A DNA stretch of 64,000 bases, from assembly GCF_042660705.1 (NCBI RefSeq), contig NZ_JBHSUQ010000001.1; one strand, 5' to 3'. The notes beneath the pieces are model-generated. The model was not told where the DNA came from. It worked only from the letters and a program-made list of their open reading frames with translations, and made no database searches. Shown here in pieces: positions 17,553 through 26,977 of this stretch. Source of the DNA: Undibacterium_A arcticum. Lineage in GTDB: Bacteria; Pseudomonadota; Gammaproteobacteria; Burkholderiales; Burkholderiaceae_D. The position numbers and the translations under genes were made by a program. Within the stretch, counting starts at the first letter, position 1, and every line of letters starts with the position of its first letter.

Positions 17553-18178
17553 TCGGGACCATGAGAAATTCCATCAATCGATGCTTGCTGATCGCCAGCC
17601 TGTGGCTGTGCGCGACGCCATCGTGGGCTGGCGCCCCGGTCGTGCAGATCCAGAACATGCTGGCCAAGCCCAATGTGCTGTGCGGCCGTTTCGATCAGAG
17701 CAAACAGCTGGCCGGCCTGAAAAAGCCCTTGCAGTCGAACGGGCGATTTTGCGTGGTGGCGGGCAAGGGCGTGCTGTGGCGCACCTTGCAGCCGTTCCCG
17801 AACACCTTGCGCCTGACGCGCGATGAAATCGTGCACCTGCAGGGAGAACGGGTCGCGATGCGGCTCGACGCCAAGCAGGAACCGGTGGTCAAGATGATCA
17901 ACAGCGTGTTGTTTTCATTGCTGGCCGGCGACCTGAGCCAGCTGGAAAACCTGTTCGAACTGGAGGGCGCAATCCATGGCAACAACTGGAATGTTGCGCT
18001 GAAAGCACGCCAGCCGGCGCTGGCCAAGGCCATCGGCAGCATCACGATGGAGGGCGGCGCCTACGTCAAGCATCTGACCATGACCGAAGCCAGCGGCGAT
18101 CAGACCGTCATCACATTCAGCAACGTCCAGACCGGCGATGCGGCGATGAGCGCCGACGAAGGGAAGCTGTTTGAGTAA
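17549..18178 (+). CDS. LolA-like periplasmic carrier protein
   Basis: A 209-residue exported protein with an N-terminal signal peptide (cleavage likely after PSWAGA) followed by a LolA-type half-barrel pattern (CGRFDQSKQL...LSSNGRF-like, then FSLLAGDLSQLENLFEL). LolA carries lipoproteins across the periplasm; LolA-like proteins in aryl polyene loci probably carry the polyene lipid. The start overlaps the thioesterase stop (ATGA) and the end overlaps the MMPL gene. Confidence 0.8.
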   Translation: MIGTMRNSINRCLLIASLWLCATPSWAGAPVVQIQNMLAKPNVLCGRFDQSKQLAGLKKPLQSNGRFCVVAGKGVLWRTLQPFPNTLRLTRDEIVHLQGERVAMRLDAKQEPVVKMINSVLFSLLAGDLSQLENLFELEGAIHGNNWNVALKARQPALAKAIGSITMEGGAYVKHLTMTEASGDQTVITFSNVQTGDAAMSADEGKLFE

Positions 18179-20642
18179 GGTTGCGAATACGGGCGCGCAT
18201 AAGGGCGCGAACAAGGGCGCGCACACGCCAAACCGCCGCGCGTTGCCGATATTGTGGGCGCTGGTGGCAGTGTTGCTGCTGGCGCATAACGCCTATCTGT
18301 GGTTCGGCCAGAAGATCGTGCCCGATTCCGACATCCTGGCCTTGCTGCCGGTCGAGGAGCGCGATCCGGTATTGCAGCAATCGTTTAGCCACATGGTCGA
18401 TTCGGCCCAGCAGCGCGTGATTGTGCTGGTCGGCGCCGACGACTGGACCCAGGCGAAACGCGCGGCCGACGCCTACAGCGCGGTGCTGGCGCAACGCGGC
18501 GACTTGTTGCAACTGCCGCCACCGATGACCGAGCAGGCGCAGAACGACTGGCTGGCACCGTTTCAACAGCATCGTCCGGCGCTACTGACGCCGGCCCAGC
18601 AGGACGCGCTGCAGCATCAACCGAAACAGTACTGGGTCGACACCGCGCTCGGCCAGTTGTACAGCCCGTTCGCCGGGCCCAAGCTCGGCGCCTGGCAGGA
18701 CGACCCATTCGGCTTGTTCAGCGGCTGGGTGCAGGCGCGCGCGCAGGAGACGCCAGTGCGGCCGCGGGACGAACGGCTGTTTGTCGAGAACAATGGTCGC
18801 CAATATGTACTGTTGCCGCTGACGCTGAAGGTCCCTGCGTTTTCGATGACGGCGCAGCGCTCGGTGCTGCCGTTGCTGGAACGCGCGGCGCAGGCTGCGC
18901 GCCAGGCGGTGCCGCAGGTCGAACTGGTGAGCGCCGGCGTGGTGCTGCATGCGGCCGCTGCCAGCACCCAGGCCAGTGGCGAAATGTCGACCATCGGTCT
19001 CGGTTCGCTGGCGGGTATCGTGTTGCTGGTGTGGCTGACGTTCCGCTCGGTCAAGCCGATCCTGTTGATCGCGCTGTCGCTCGGCATCGGCTGCCTCGGC
19101 GCGTGGTCGCTGTGCTGGCTGGTGTTTGGGCGGGTGCATTTGCTGACGCTGGTGTTCGGCGCCAGCCTGATCGGGGTGGCGCAGGATTACGGGATCTATT
19201 TCATGTGCAGCCGGCTCGGCGCCGACCGTGCGCTCAGTTCGGCGCAATTGCTGCGGCGCTTGTGGCCGGGACTGCTACTGACCCTGGCGGCGGCGGTGAT
19301 CGGCTATATGGGACTGGCGCTGACCCCGTTTCCGGGCTTGCGTCAGATGGCGTTGTTCTCCGCGCTGGGGCTGCTGTTCGCATGGCTGACCGTCATCTGC
19401 TGGTTCCCATTTCTGCTGCAGCCGGATAGCCTGCACGGCACGCGTGCGGCCGAGCGTTACGGCGCCAGCCTGGTGCGCTGGCCCTTGTTGCACTGGAACC
19501 GGACCACGCTGGTGCTGGCGCTGCTGTTCGTTGCCTTGGCCGGGTTCGGCCTGGCGCGCCTGGGCGTCAACGACGATATCCGTTCGCTGCAAAGCCCGCC
19601 GAAGGCATTGCTGGCGGACCAGATCAAGGTCGGAAAATTGCTTGATGCACCGACCCCGGTGCAGTTCTACCTGGTGCGTGGCGCCAGCGCCGAAATCGTG
19701 TTGCAGCGCGAAGAAGCGCTGAAACAGCGGCTCGATCCGCTGATCGCGAAACACCTGATCAGCGGCTATCAGGCGCTGTCGAACTGGGTGCCGTCGCAAC
19801 AGGCGCAGGCGGCCAATCGTGCGGCGGTCGGGCACAATCTGCTGGCCGACGACGGACCGCTGGGCCTGCTGGCGCAGCGGATCGGCGAGGACAGCGACTG
19901 GAGCGCGACGATGCGCAAGCGCCTGTTGACATCGGCCGCGCCGTTGACGCCGGCCGATTTCTTGCAACTGCCGGCCAGCGAGCCGTGGCGCCATTTGTGG
20001 CTGGGGCAGGTGACGGGTATCGACGGCAATCCCTATGCCAGTATCGTCGCGCTGCGCGGGCTGAACGATTATGCCGGCCTGCCGCAACTGAAGCAGGCGG
20101 CACAAGGAATGGACGGGGTGCAGTGGGTCGACAAGGTCGGCGAGATTTCGTCGGTACTGGGGCGCTACCGGCTGTATATGGGGTGGGTGCTGCTGGGCGC
20201 CTATGCGGCGATTTTCGCGCTGCTGTCGATCCGCTATCGCGCCGCCGCCTGGCGCATCATGGCACCGCCGCTGCTGGCCAGCATGGCGACGCTGGCCTTG
20301 CTGGGATGGACCGGCCAGCCGCTGCAATTGTTTCATGTGCTGGCCCTGATGCTGATTCTCGGCCTCGGGGTCGATTACGGCATCTTCCTGTATGAACAGA
20401 TCGACCGCCGCGACCGGTTTGCCTGGCTGACGGTCGGGCTGTCGGCGATCAACGCCTTGCTGTCGTTCGGTTTGCTGAGTCTGAGCAAGACTCCACCGTT
20501 GCACGCGTTCGGCCTGACCATGCTGATCGGCACCGCGCTGGTGTGGCTGATCGTGCCCTGTTTGGCCGCGAGCAGCAGTAGTCGAGGCGGGGGATATGCG
20601 AAAATTGCGCTCCCAACCGTCGTCAATCATTGTTTTTTATGA
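18171..20642 (+). CDS. MMPL/RND family exporter of the aryl polyene locus
   Basis: An 823-residue transporter with the MMPL/RND layout: an N-terminal membrane segment, a large periplasmic domain (about 40-270), five to six membrane segments, a second periplasmic domain and a final membrane bundle containing LGLGVDYGIFLYEQ, with VAQDYGIYFMCS in the first bundle. The start is TTG at 18171, overlapping the LolA-like stop; no better start is nearby. Basic Lys/Ala/His/Gly repeats precede the first membrane helix. It probably moves the polyene lipid out of the inner membrane to the LolA-like carrier. A gap of 113 bases follows before the halogenase-like gene. Confidence 0.86.
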   Translation: MSKVANTGAHKGANKGAHTPNRRALPILWALVAVLLLAHNAYLWFGQKIVPDSDILALLPVEERDPVLQQSFSHMVDSAQQRVIVLVGADDWTQAKRAADAYSAVLAQRGDLLQLPPPMTEQAQNDWLAPFQQHRPALLTPAQQDALQHQPKQYWVDTALGQLYSPFAGPKLGAWQDDPFGLFSGWVQARAQETPVRPRDERLFVENNGRQYVLLPLTLKVPAFSMTAQRSVLPLLERAAQAARQAVPQVELVSAGVVLHAAAASTQASGEMSTIGLGSLAGIVLLVWLTFRSVKPILLIALSLGIGCLGAWSLCWLVFGRVHLLTLVFGASLIGVAQDYGIYFMCSRLGADRALSSAQLLRRLWPGLLLTLAAAVIGYMGLALTPFPGLRQMALFSALGLLFAWLTVICWFPFLLQPDSLHGTRAAERYGASLVRWPLLHWNRTTLVLALLFVALAGFGLARLGVNDDIRSLQSPPKALLADQIKVGKLLDAPTPVQFYLVRGASAEIVLQREEALKQRLDPLIAKHLISGYQALSNWVPSQQAQAANRAAVGHNLLADDGPLGLLAQRIGEDSDWSATMRKRLLTSAAPLTPADFLQLPASEPWRHLWLGQVTGIDGNPYASIVALRGLNDYAGLPQLKQAAQGMDGVQWVDKVGEISSVLGRYRLYMGWVLLGAYAAIFALLSIRYRAAAWRIMAPPLLASMATLALLGWTGQPLQLFHVLALMLILGLGVDYGIFLYEQIDRRDRFAWLTVGLSAINALLSFGLLSLSKTPPLHAFGLTMLIGTALVWLIVPCLAASSSSRGGGYAKIALPTVVNHCFL

Positions 20643-20755
20643 TAGCTATCGGAGTATGTCCTAATTCCCATTGTTTTATTGGCGGCATAGCGGTTTTATA
20701 TTGGGAGTATATTTATGTTCCGCCGTCTGCCTGAAGTCCCGATACGAAAGAATGC

Positions 20756-22003
20756 ATGACAAGCGAATCAAAATTTGAAACTTGCGAGATCCTGATCATC
20801 GGCGCCGGCCCGGCCGGTGCGGTGGCCGCGGCGCTGCTGCGCCAGCAGGGACGGCAGGTACTGGTGATCGAGCGCGAGCTGTTCCCGCGTTTCAGTATCG
20901 GCGAGAGCCTGCTGCCGCAAAGCATGGCCTACCTGGAGCAGGCCGGCATGCTGCGCGCGGTGGTGGAGGCAGGATTCCAGTTCAAGAACGGTGCCGCATT
21001 CGTGCGCGGCGACAGCTATACCGATTTCGATTTTCGCCAGAAGCATTCCGAAGGTTGGGGTACCACGTATCAGGTGCAGCGCGCGCAATTCGACCAGATT
21101 CTGGCCAATGAAGCCGCGCGCCAGGGTGCCGAAATCCGCTACCAGCATCAGGTGCTGGCGGTCGATCTGGACGGCGACAAACCGCGTGTTACGGTAAGAA
21201 ATCCGGCCGGCGAGCACTACCAGATCGAAGCCGGTTTCATCCTCGACGCCAGCGGCTTCGGCCGGGTGCTGCCGCGCCTGCTGCAACTCGAAACGCCATC
21301 GAATTTCCCGGTGCGCGGTGCGATTTTCACCCATATCGAGGACGGCATCCCGGCGCAGGGATTCGATCGCAACAAGATCCGCGTCACGGTGCATCCGGAC
21401 CATTGCGATGTCTGGTACTGGACCATACCGTTTGCCGGCGGTCGCTGCTCGCTCGGCGTGGTGGCTGAAAACAGCTTCCTGGAGCGCTATCAGGGTAGCG
21501 AAACCGCGCGCCTGCAAGCGATCGTCAACGAAGATCCGGGCCTGTCGAAGCTGCTGGCCAACGCCAAGTGGGACACACCTGCGCGCCAGATCGTCGGTTA
21601 TTCGGCCAACGTCAAATCGCTGTGGGGCAAGGGCTTTGCGTTGCTGGGCAATGCCGGCGAGTTTCTCGATCCAGTGTTCTCGTCCGGCGTGACGATTGCC
21701 GTCAAATCGGCCAGCCTGGCAGCGGCCATGTTGCAGCGTCAGTTCACCGGTGAAGCAGTCGACTGGCAAAACGACTATGCGATTCCACTGAAAAAGGGTG
21801 TCGACACTTTCCGCGCCTTTGTCGAGTCATGGTATGCCGGCGGCTTTCAGGAAATCATTTTCTACCAAGGGCAGCAACCGGAAATCCGCGGCATGATTTC
21901 GGCCATTCTGGCCGGTTATGCGTGGGACCAGAGCAATCCGTACGTGCGTGAAACCGGCCGTCGGCTGGCAACACTGGAGCAGCTATGCACCGCGCCGGCC
22001 TGA
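20756..22003 (+). CDS. FAD-dependent halogenase-like oxidoreductase
   Basis: A 415-residue flavoprotein of the tryptophan halogenase/geranylgeranyl reductase superfamily. Residues 16-21 (GAGPAG) form the FAD-binding Rossmann motif; GESLLPQS follows at 49-56. WYWTIP at 220-225 fits the WxWxIP motif of flavin-dependent halogenases, and Lys77 in FQFKNGAAF lies where these enzymes have the catalytic lysine that forms or guides HOX. The protein could chlorinate or brominate the aryl head, as xanthomonadins are brominated; however, related oxidoreductases share parts of these motifs. It begins 113 bases after the MMPL gene, where a GATAGCTATC palindrome (20641-20650) and room for an internal promoter exist. 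Confidence 0.82.
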   Translation: MTSESKFETCEILIIGAGPAGAVAAALLRQQGRQVLVIERELFPRFSIGESLLPQSMAYLEQAGMLRAVVEAGFQFKNGAAFVRGDSYTDFDFRQKHSEGWGTTYQVQRAQFDQILANEAARQGAEIRYQHQVLAVDLDGDKPRVTVRNPAGEHYQIEAGFILDASGFGRVLPRLLQLETPSNFPVRGAIFTHIEDGIPAQGFDRNKIRVTVHPDHCDVWYWTIPFAGGRCSLGVVAENSFLERYQGSETARLQAIVNEDPGLSKLLANAKWDTPARQIVGYSANVKSLWGKGFALLGNAGEFLDPVFSSGVTIAVKSASLAAAMLQRQFTGEAVDWQNDYAIPLKKGVDTFRAFVESWYAGGFQEIIFYQGQQPEIRGMISAILAGYAWDQSNPYVRETGRRLATLEQLCTAPA

Positions 22004-22569
22004 TCGGTATGCAGCGTCTGGCGTCCGCCACGGCTTTGCTATTAATGCTGTCCGTGCTGGCCGGCTGCGCCACGCCGCCCAGGCAGACCGGCCGCCAGCT
22101 AATCGGACTGAAACTGGCACCGGCCGCGCTGGGCGCATCGATCAGCCTGCAGCAGCATCTGACGGTGCAACGCGACGGCCGCACCGACGAGCTCGATGCT
22201 GCGCTGGAAGTCGATCCGGAGCATCTGGAACTGGTTGGCCTGGCACTCGGCCAGCGCGTGCTGACCCTGCATTACGATGGCCAGAATCTGCAATCCTGGC
22301 GCCACCTGATGCTGCCGGCGCAGGTACGGGCCGAAGATGTGCTGGAAGACTTGCAGCTGACTTTGTGGCCGCTGGAGTCGATCCGGCAAGCCTTGCCGGC
22401 CGGTTGGCGCGCCGAAGAAAGCGGCTTGCGCCGCACGCTGTTCCTGGACGATGCGCCGGTCACCGTGATCGACTACAGCGGCACTCCGCGCTGGAGCGGC
22501 ACAGTAGAGTTGTCGAACCTGCGCTATCACTATCACCTGACGATCCAATCGGTTTCCAGCGGCTCCTGA
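21985..22569 (+). CDS. DUF3261-type lipoprotein of the aryl polyene locus
   Basis: A 194-residue lipoprotein with signal sequence and lipobox LAGC (cysteine near residue 27). The mature part is beta-rich and resembles DUF3261 proteins found in aryl polyene loci. Its function is unknown; outer-membrane attachment and insertion of the polyene lipid, acting like a LolB partner of the LolA-like protein, is an inference from location. It overlaps the halogenase-like gene by 19 bases. Confidence 0.78.
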   Translation: MHRAGLIGMQRLASATALLLMLSVLAGCATPPRQTGRQLIGLKLAPAALGASISLQQHLTVQRDGRTDELDAALEVDPEHLELVGLALGQRVLTLHYDGQNLQSWRHLMLPAQVRAEDVLEDLQLTLWPLESIRQALPAGWRAEESGLRRTLFLDDAPVTVIDYSGTPRWSGTVELSNLRYHYHLTIQSVSSGS

Positions 22570-22571
22570 AT

Positions 22572-23762
22572 ATGTTTTATCTGAATCAGTTAGGCATGGT
22601 TTGCGCTCTCGGCTCTACGCATGATGCGGTCAAGCGTCGGCTGTTGGTCGACGCCCGCAGCGGTTTGGTAGCGACCGATGCCTACTCGGCCGGACGCACG
22701 CTGGCGCTCGGTCTGGTGGATGCTGTGCTGCCGAGTGCGGCTAGCTTGCCGGCGGCGCACCGCAGTCGCAACAACCAGTTGGCGCTGGCCGCATTGGCGC
22801 AGATCAGGCTGGCGGTCGATGCCACGATCGATCGTTATGGCGCCGCACGCATCGGCATCGTGCTCGGCACCAGCACCTCCGGCATTGCCGAGAGTGAAGC
22901 CGCGGTACGGGAATATGTGGCGCACGGCGCCTTGCCTGCACAGTTCCATTACGGCCAGCAGGAGCTGGGGTCGCCGGCGGCGATGCTGGCGGCGACGCTC
23001 GGCATTAGCGGACCGGCCTATGTTCACTCCAGCGCCTGCGCGTCGAGCGCAAAAGCGATGGCGAGCGCCGCCCGCTTGTTGAAAATGGGCGTTTGCGATG
23101 CGGTCGTGACCGGCGGCGTCGATTCGCTGTGCGCCTTCACGGTGGCCGGATTCAGCGCGCTCGAATCCGTTAGCACCGCGCCATGCAATCCGCTCAGTGT
23201 CAATCGCAACGGCATTAATATCGGTGAGGGCGCAGCACTGTTTCTGATGAGTCGGGAGGCCGAGCACGGTGCCGCTACGGTCGCCTTGCGTGGTTGGGGC
23301 GAATCGTCGGACGGCCATCACATGTCGGCGCCCGATCCGTCCGGCGCCGGCGCGCGGCTGGCGATCGAGCAGGCACTCCAGCGCGCCTGCGTCACCGCCA
23401 GCCAGATCGATTATGTCAACCTGCACGGCACTGCCACCGCGCAAAACGATGCGATGGAATCGCGCGTGGTGCATGCGCTGTTCGGTGATAGCACCGCAGT
23501 CAGTTCCACCAAGCCGTTTACCGGCCATGCGCTGGGTGCGGCCGGCGCGCTCGAGGCCGGCATCTGCTGGCTGGCGATGCAGGAGGACAATGCCGACGGC
23601 GTGCTGCCGCCGCATCTGTGGGATGGTGCCGCCGATCCTGCCTTGCCGCAACTGAATGTGGCGGCGCCGGGGTCCCGCTTGGGGCGTCCGTTGCAATGGG
23701 CGCTCAGCAATTCGTTCGCGTTCGGCGGTGCCAATGCGACACTGCTGTTCGGGAGAGGCTGA
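22572..23762 (+). CDS. Beta-ketoacyl-ACP synthase (aryl polyene locus, first ketosynthase)
   Basis: A 396-residue condensing enzyme with the Cys-His-His set: Cys156 in SSACASS, His in NLHGTAT and His in FTGHALGAAGA. The start at 22572 lies two bases after the lipoprotein stop. It is likely the partner of the chain-length factor or a second elongation ketosynthase. Residue-level evidence for condensing activity is complete, but which acyl-ACP it accepts cannot be told. Confidence 0.9.
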   Translation: MFYLNQLGMVCALGSTHDAVKRRLLVDARSGLVATDAYSAGRTLALGLVDAVLPSAASLPAAHRSRNNQLALAALAQIRLAVDATIDRYGAARIGIVLGTSTSGIAESEAAVREYVAHGALPAQFHYGQQELGSPAAMLAATLGISGPAYVHSSACASSAKAMASAARLLKMGVCDAVVTGGVDSLCAFTVAGFSALESVSTAPCNPLSVNRNGINIGEGAALFLMSREAEHGAATVALRGWGESSDGHHMSAPDPSGAGARLAIEQALQRACVTASQIDYVNLHGTATAQNDAMESRVVHALFGDSTAVSSTKPFTGHALGAAGALEAGICWLAMQEDNADGVLPPHLWDGAADPALPQLNVAAPGSRLGRPLQWALSNSFAFGGANATLLFGRG

Positions 23763-23763
23763 G

Positions 23764-24228
23764 ATGGATTTTCCCGATATTCGTACGCTGCTACCGCATT
23801 CCGGGACCATGGTCTTGCTGGACCGCGTGGTCGCGGCCGATGCCGACAGCCTGTGTGCGGAAGTCGCCATCCGGCCTGACAGCCTGTTCTGCAATGCAGA
23901 CGGCGTCGGCGCCTGGGTCGGCATCGAATACATGGCGCAGGCGATCGCCGCGCATGCCGGTTATTTGGCCAGATTGCGCGGCGCACCGGTCAAGGTCGGA
24001 TTTCTGCTCGGCTCGCGCCGCTATGAATGCAGTCGTCCGAATTTCGCGCTGGGCAGTATTCTGCGCGTGCGCATCGAACGCATATTGCAGGGCGAAAACG
24101 GATTGGGCTCGTTCGGGTGCCGGATCAGTGCCGTGGGCGCAGAGCCCAGTGCAGCGCTGGCGACCGCGACTGTCACCGTCTTTCAGCCTGACAATGTCAA
24201 TCATTTTCTCGAAGGAGTTTCGGCATGA
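23764..24228 (+). CDS. ApeP-like 3-hydroxyacyl-ACP dehydratase
   Basis: A 154-residue hotdog-fold protein matching the ApeP-like dehydratase family, with LLPHSGTMVLLDRVV near the N-terminus and IEYMAQAIAAHAGYLA forming the central hotdog helix. It begins one base after the ketosynthase stop and its end overlaps the ketoreductase start (ATGA). With the dehydratase domain of the ligase fusion it forms the dehydratase pair typical of aryl polyene systems. Confidence 0.87.
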   Translation: MDFPDIRTLLPHSGTMVLLDRVVAADADSLCAEVAIRPDSLFCNADGVGAWVGIEYMAQAIAAHAGYLARLRGAPVKVGFLLGSRRYECSRPNFALGSILRVRIERILQGENGLGSFGCRISAVGAEPSAALATATVTVFQPDNVNHFLEGVSA

Positions 24229-25004
24229 CGTACGGACCTACACAAACCGAATCCACACCAGGCGCATCCAGGCCAACTGCATCGAAATCGGTATTGGTCA
24301 CCGGTTCCAGTCGCGGCATCGGCAAGGCTATCGCACTGCGCCTGGCGCGCGATGGTTACGATATTGTGTTGCATTGCCGTAGCAGGCGCGAGGAAGCCGA
24401 TGCGGTCGCGCAGCAGATCGTCGCGCTGGGCCGGCAAGCCCGCGTGCTGCAGTTCGACATCGCCGAGCGCACCGCGACCGCCGCCGCGCTGGAAGCCGAC
24501 ATCGAACTGCACGGCTGTTATTACGGCGTGGTCTGCAACGCCGGCGTCGCCCGTGACAATGCGTTTCCGGCGATGTCGGGCGAAGACTGGGACATCGTGC
24601 TGCAGACTAATCTGGACGGATTCTACAACGTGCTCAACCCCTTGATCATGCCGCTGGTGCGGCGCCGGGCACCGGGCCGCATCGTGACCATGGCGTCGGT
24701 TTCCGGCCTGGTCGGCAATCGCGGGCAGGTCAATTACAGCGCGGCCAAGGCCGGCATCATCGGCGCCACCAAGGCGCTGGCGCTGGAACTGGCGAAACGC
24801 GCCATCACCGTCAACTGCGTGGCGCCGGGTTTGATCGAGACCGACATGGTCAGCGAGGTGCCGATGGAAGAAGCGTTAAAAATGATCCCGTTGCGCCGCA
24901 TCGGCAAACCGGAAGAAGTCGCCGCCGCAGTCAGCTTCCTGGTGAGCGATGACGCCGCCTACATCACGCGTCAGGTGATTTCCGTCAACGGAGGGCTGGC
25001 ATGA
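24225..25004 (+). CDS. 3-oxoacyl-ACP reductase (FabG-like ketoreductase)
   Basis: A 259-residue short-chain dehydrogenase with NADP-binding TGSSRGIG (26-33), NAG at 105-107, Ser158-160 region and catalytic Tyr171/Lys175 (YSAAK). A 20-residue Thr/Ser/Pro-rich N-terminal extension precedes the Rossmann fold. It reduces 3-oxoacyl-ACP during chain building. Overlaps at both ends with neighbours indicate coupled translation. Confidence 0.92.
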   Translation: MTYGPTQTESTPGASRPTASKSVLVTGSSRGIGKAIALRLARDGYDIVLHCRSRREEADAVAQQIVALGRQARVLQFDIAERTATAAALEADIELHGCYYGVVCNAGVARDNAFPAMSGEDWDIVLQTNLDGFYNVLNPLIMPLVRRRAPGRIVTMASVSGLVGNRGQVNYSAAKAGIIGATKALALELAKRAITVNCVAPGLIETDMVSEVPMEEALKMIPLRRIGKPEEVAAAVSFLVSDDAAYITRQVISVNGGLA

Positions 25005-26230
25005 GCCGTCGCGTCGTCGTCACCGGCATGGCCGGGATCAGCCCGATCGGCAATGACTGGCCCAGTATCCGCCAGCGGCTCGGCAGTTACCGCAACGCGG
25101 TGGTCCGGATGGATGAGTGGTCCGACTATGAAGGCTTGAATACGCAACTGGGTGCGCCGGCTGCCGAGTTCGGCTTGTCGGACCGCTACCACCGCAAGAG
25201 TATGCGCAGCATGGGGCGGGTCGCTCTGATGGCGACGCGCGCCAGCGAGTTGGCCCTGATCGACGCCGGCCTGATCGACGATCCGTTGCTCAAGAGCGGC
25301 TGGATGGGCATCGCCTATGGTTCGTCGGCAGGGAGTCCGAGCGCGATCGGCGACTTCGGCAAGATGATGGAAGAGCGCACCACCAAGGGCATCAACGCCA
25401 CCACCTATATCAAGATGATGGCGCACACCGCGCCGGTCAATGTCGGCGTGTTCTTTGGCCTGACCGGGCGCGTGATTACCACGTCCAGCGCCTGTACTTC
25501 GGGCAGCCAGGGCATCGGTTACGCGTACGAGGCCATTCGCGGCGGCCGCCAGCGTGCGATGATCGCCGGCGGTTCTGAGGAATTGTGCGCCACTGAAGCG
25601 GCAGTGTTCGATACGCTGTTCGCGACCAGCGTGCGCAACGATGAGGGCGACACCACACCGCGTCCGTTCGATGTGTCGCGCGATGGTCTGGTGATTGGCG
25701 AGGGCGCCGGCAGCCTGATTCTGGAAGACCTGGAGCACGCCCTTGCCCGTGGCGCGACGATCCACGCCGAGATCGTCGGCTTCGGCACCAACAGCGACGG
25801 CTGCCATGTGACCCAGCCCAACGCGGACACGATGAAGATTGCGATGGATCTGGCGCTGGCCGACGCTGGCCTGCCGCCGTCGGCCATCGGTTATGTCAAT
25901 GCGCACGGCACCGGCACCCAGCAGGGCGATATCGCAGAGTCGCATGCGACCGCCAAGGTATTCGGCGACGTGATGCCGATCAGCTCGCTGAAGAGCTATA
26001 TGGGGCATACACTCGGTGCCTGCGGTGCGCTGGAAGCCTGGATCAGCATTGAAATGATGCGCGATGGCTGGTTCGCGCCGACCATTAATCTGGAAAATGT
26101 GGATCCGCAATGCGCCGAACTCGATTACATCACCGGCCAAGGACGTGCGCTGCAAACCGACTATGTCATGTCGAATAACTTCGCTTTCGGCGGCATCAAT
26201 ACGTCGTTGATTTTCAGGCGCTACCGATAA
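25001..26230 (+). CDS. Beta-ketoacyl-ACP synthase (FabF-like, second ketosynthase)
   Basis: A 409-residue KAS II-type enzyme starting with RVVVTGMAGISPIG. Catalytic Cys165 sits in TTSSACTSGSQ, with His in NAHGTGTQQGD and His in YMGHTLGACGALEAW. It overlaps the FabG-like gene by four bases. It probably performs elongation or initiation condensation in aryl polyene synthesis alongside the other ketosynthase and the chain-length factor. Confidence 0.92.
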   Translation: MSRRVVVTGMAGISPIGNDWPSIRQRLGSYRNAVVRMDEWSDYEGLNTQLGAPAAEFGLSDRYHRKSMRSMGRVALMATRASELALIDAGLIDDPLLKSGWMGIAYGSSAGSPSAIGDFGKMMEERTTKGINATTYIKMMAHTAPVNVGVFFGLTGRVITTSSACTSGSQGIGYAYEAIRGGRQRAMIAGGSEELCATEAAVFDTLFATSVRNDEGDTTPRPFDVSRDGLVIGEGAGSLILEDLEHALARGATIHAEIVGFGTNSDGCHVTQPNADTMKIAMDLALADAGLPPSAIGYVNAHGTGTQQGDIAESHATAKVFGDVMPISSLKSYMGHTLGACGALEAWISIEMMRDGWFAPTINLENVDPQCAELDYITGQGRALQTDYVMSNNFAFGGINTSLIFRRYR

Positions 26231-26267
26231 GCCCGCGCATGCATTGTTTCTCAGGATGCCGCAACCA

Positions 26268-26975
26268 ATGAGCGATCACGCGGCTGCCACGCTCTTCCTA
26301 CTTGAGCACGGTGATGGCGATGAGCAGCAATGGGCACAGGAGTGTGCCATGTTCCTGCCCAGGCTTGGCAGCAGCGAAGCCCAGCGTTACGCACGCTTCA
26401 CCCGCCATCAGCGTCAATGGCAGTTTTTACTGGGACGGATCTTGTTAAGACGCGCGGTCGGCAGCGTGACCGGCCTGGCGCCTGATGCGATCAGCATCGT
26501 GGAGCGCCCCGGAAATTCACCGCAACTTAATCTTGCCGGTTACGCAGGGCCATCGCCGTATTGCAGCCTGTCGCATAGTGGCAACTGGATCGCCTGTGCC
26601 GTCAGTTTGGACGCGACGCTGGGCCTGGACATCGAACGGATCGATCCGGCGCGCGATATCGATGCGATGAGCGAGATCGCATTTGATGCCAGCGAGCGCG
26701 CGTGGCTAGGGCGCCAGCCTGATGCCGAGCGCCGCGCGGCATTTCATCATTTGTGGAGCCTGAAAGAGGCGCACTACAAACTGCGCGCGGGACAAAAATC
26801 GGAGCTGCAACCTCAAACCATTGGCGCGATGTTTATCGACGCCACTGGTCAGCTGGCCGGACAGGGCAGCGCTTGGCATCGACACAGCCTGCCACATGCA
26901 AATCTGTCGATCGTGATGTGCAGCGATCGTGCATTGAGCCGGGTAGAACGGATCGAATTGACCGGGCTTGATTGA
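26268..26975 (+). CDS. 4'-phosphopantetheinyl transferase superfamily protein
   Basis: A 235-residue Sfp-type transferase: LGLDIERID carries the Mg-binding Asp/Glu and WSLKEAHYKL is the second conserved motif. The ATG at 26268 with AGGA upstream is chosen; in-frame starts at 26256 (ATG) and 26244 (TTG) are possible. It ends the pigment locus and probably activates the two ACPs encoded there. It is followed two bases later by the convergent antiporter gene. Confidence 0.88.
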   Translation: MSDHAAATLFLLEHGDGDEQQWAQECAMFLPRLGSSEAQRYARFTRHQRQWQFLLGRILLRRAVGSVTGLAPDAISIVERPGNSPQLNLAGYAGPSPYCSLSHSGNWIACAVSLDATLGLDIERIDPARDIDAMSEIAFDASERAWLGRQPDAERRAAFHHLWSLKEAHYKLRAGQKSELQPQTIGAMFIDATGQLAGQGSAWHRHSLPHANLSIVMCSDRALSRVERIELTGLD

Positions 26976-26977
26976 AT

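Noticed and set aside
19275..20630. 451-codon minus-strand open frame inside the MMPL gene
   Set aside because: It is Arg/Gln-rich and antisense to a clear transporter; shadow frame.
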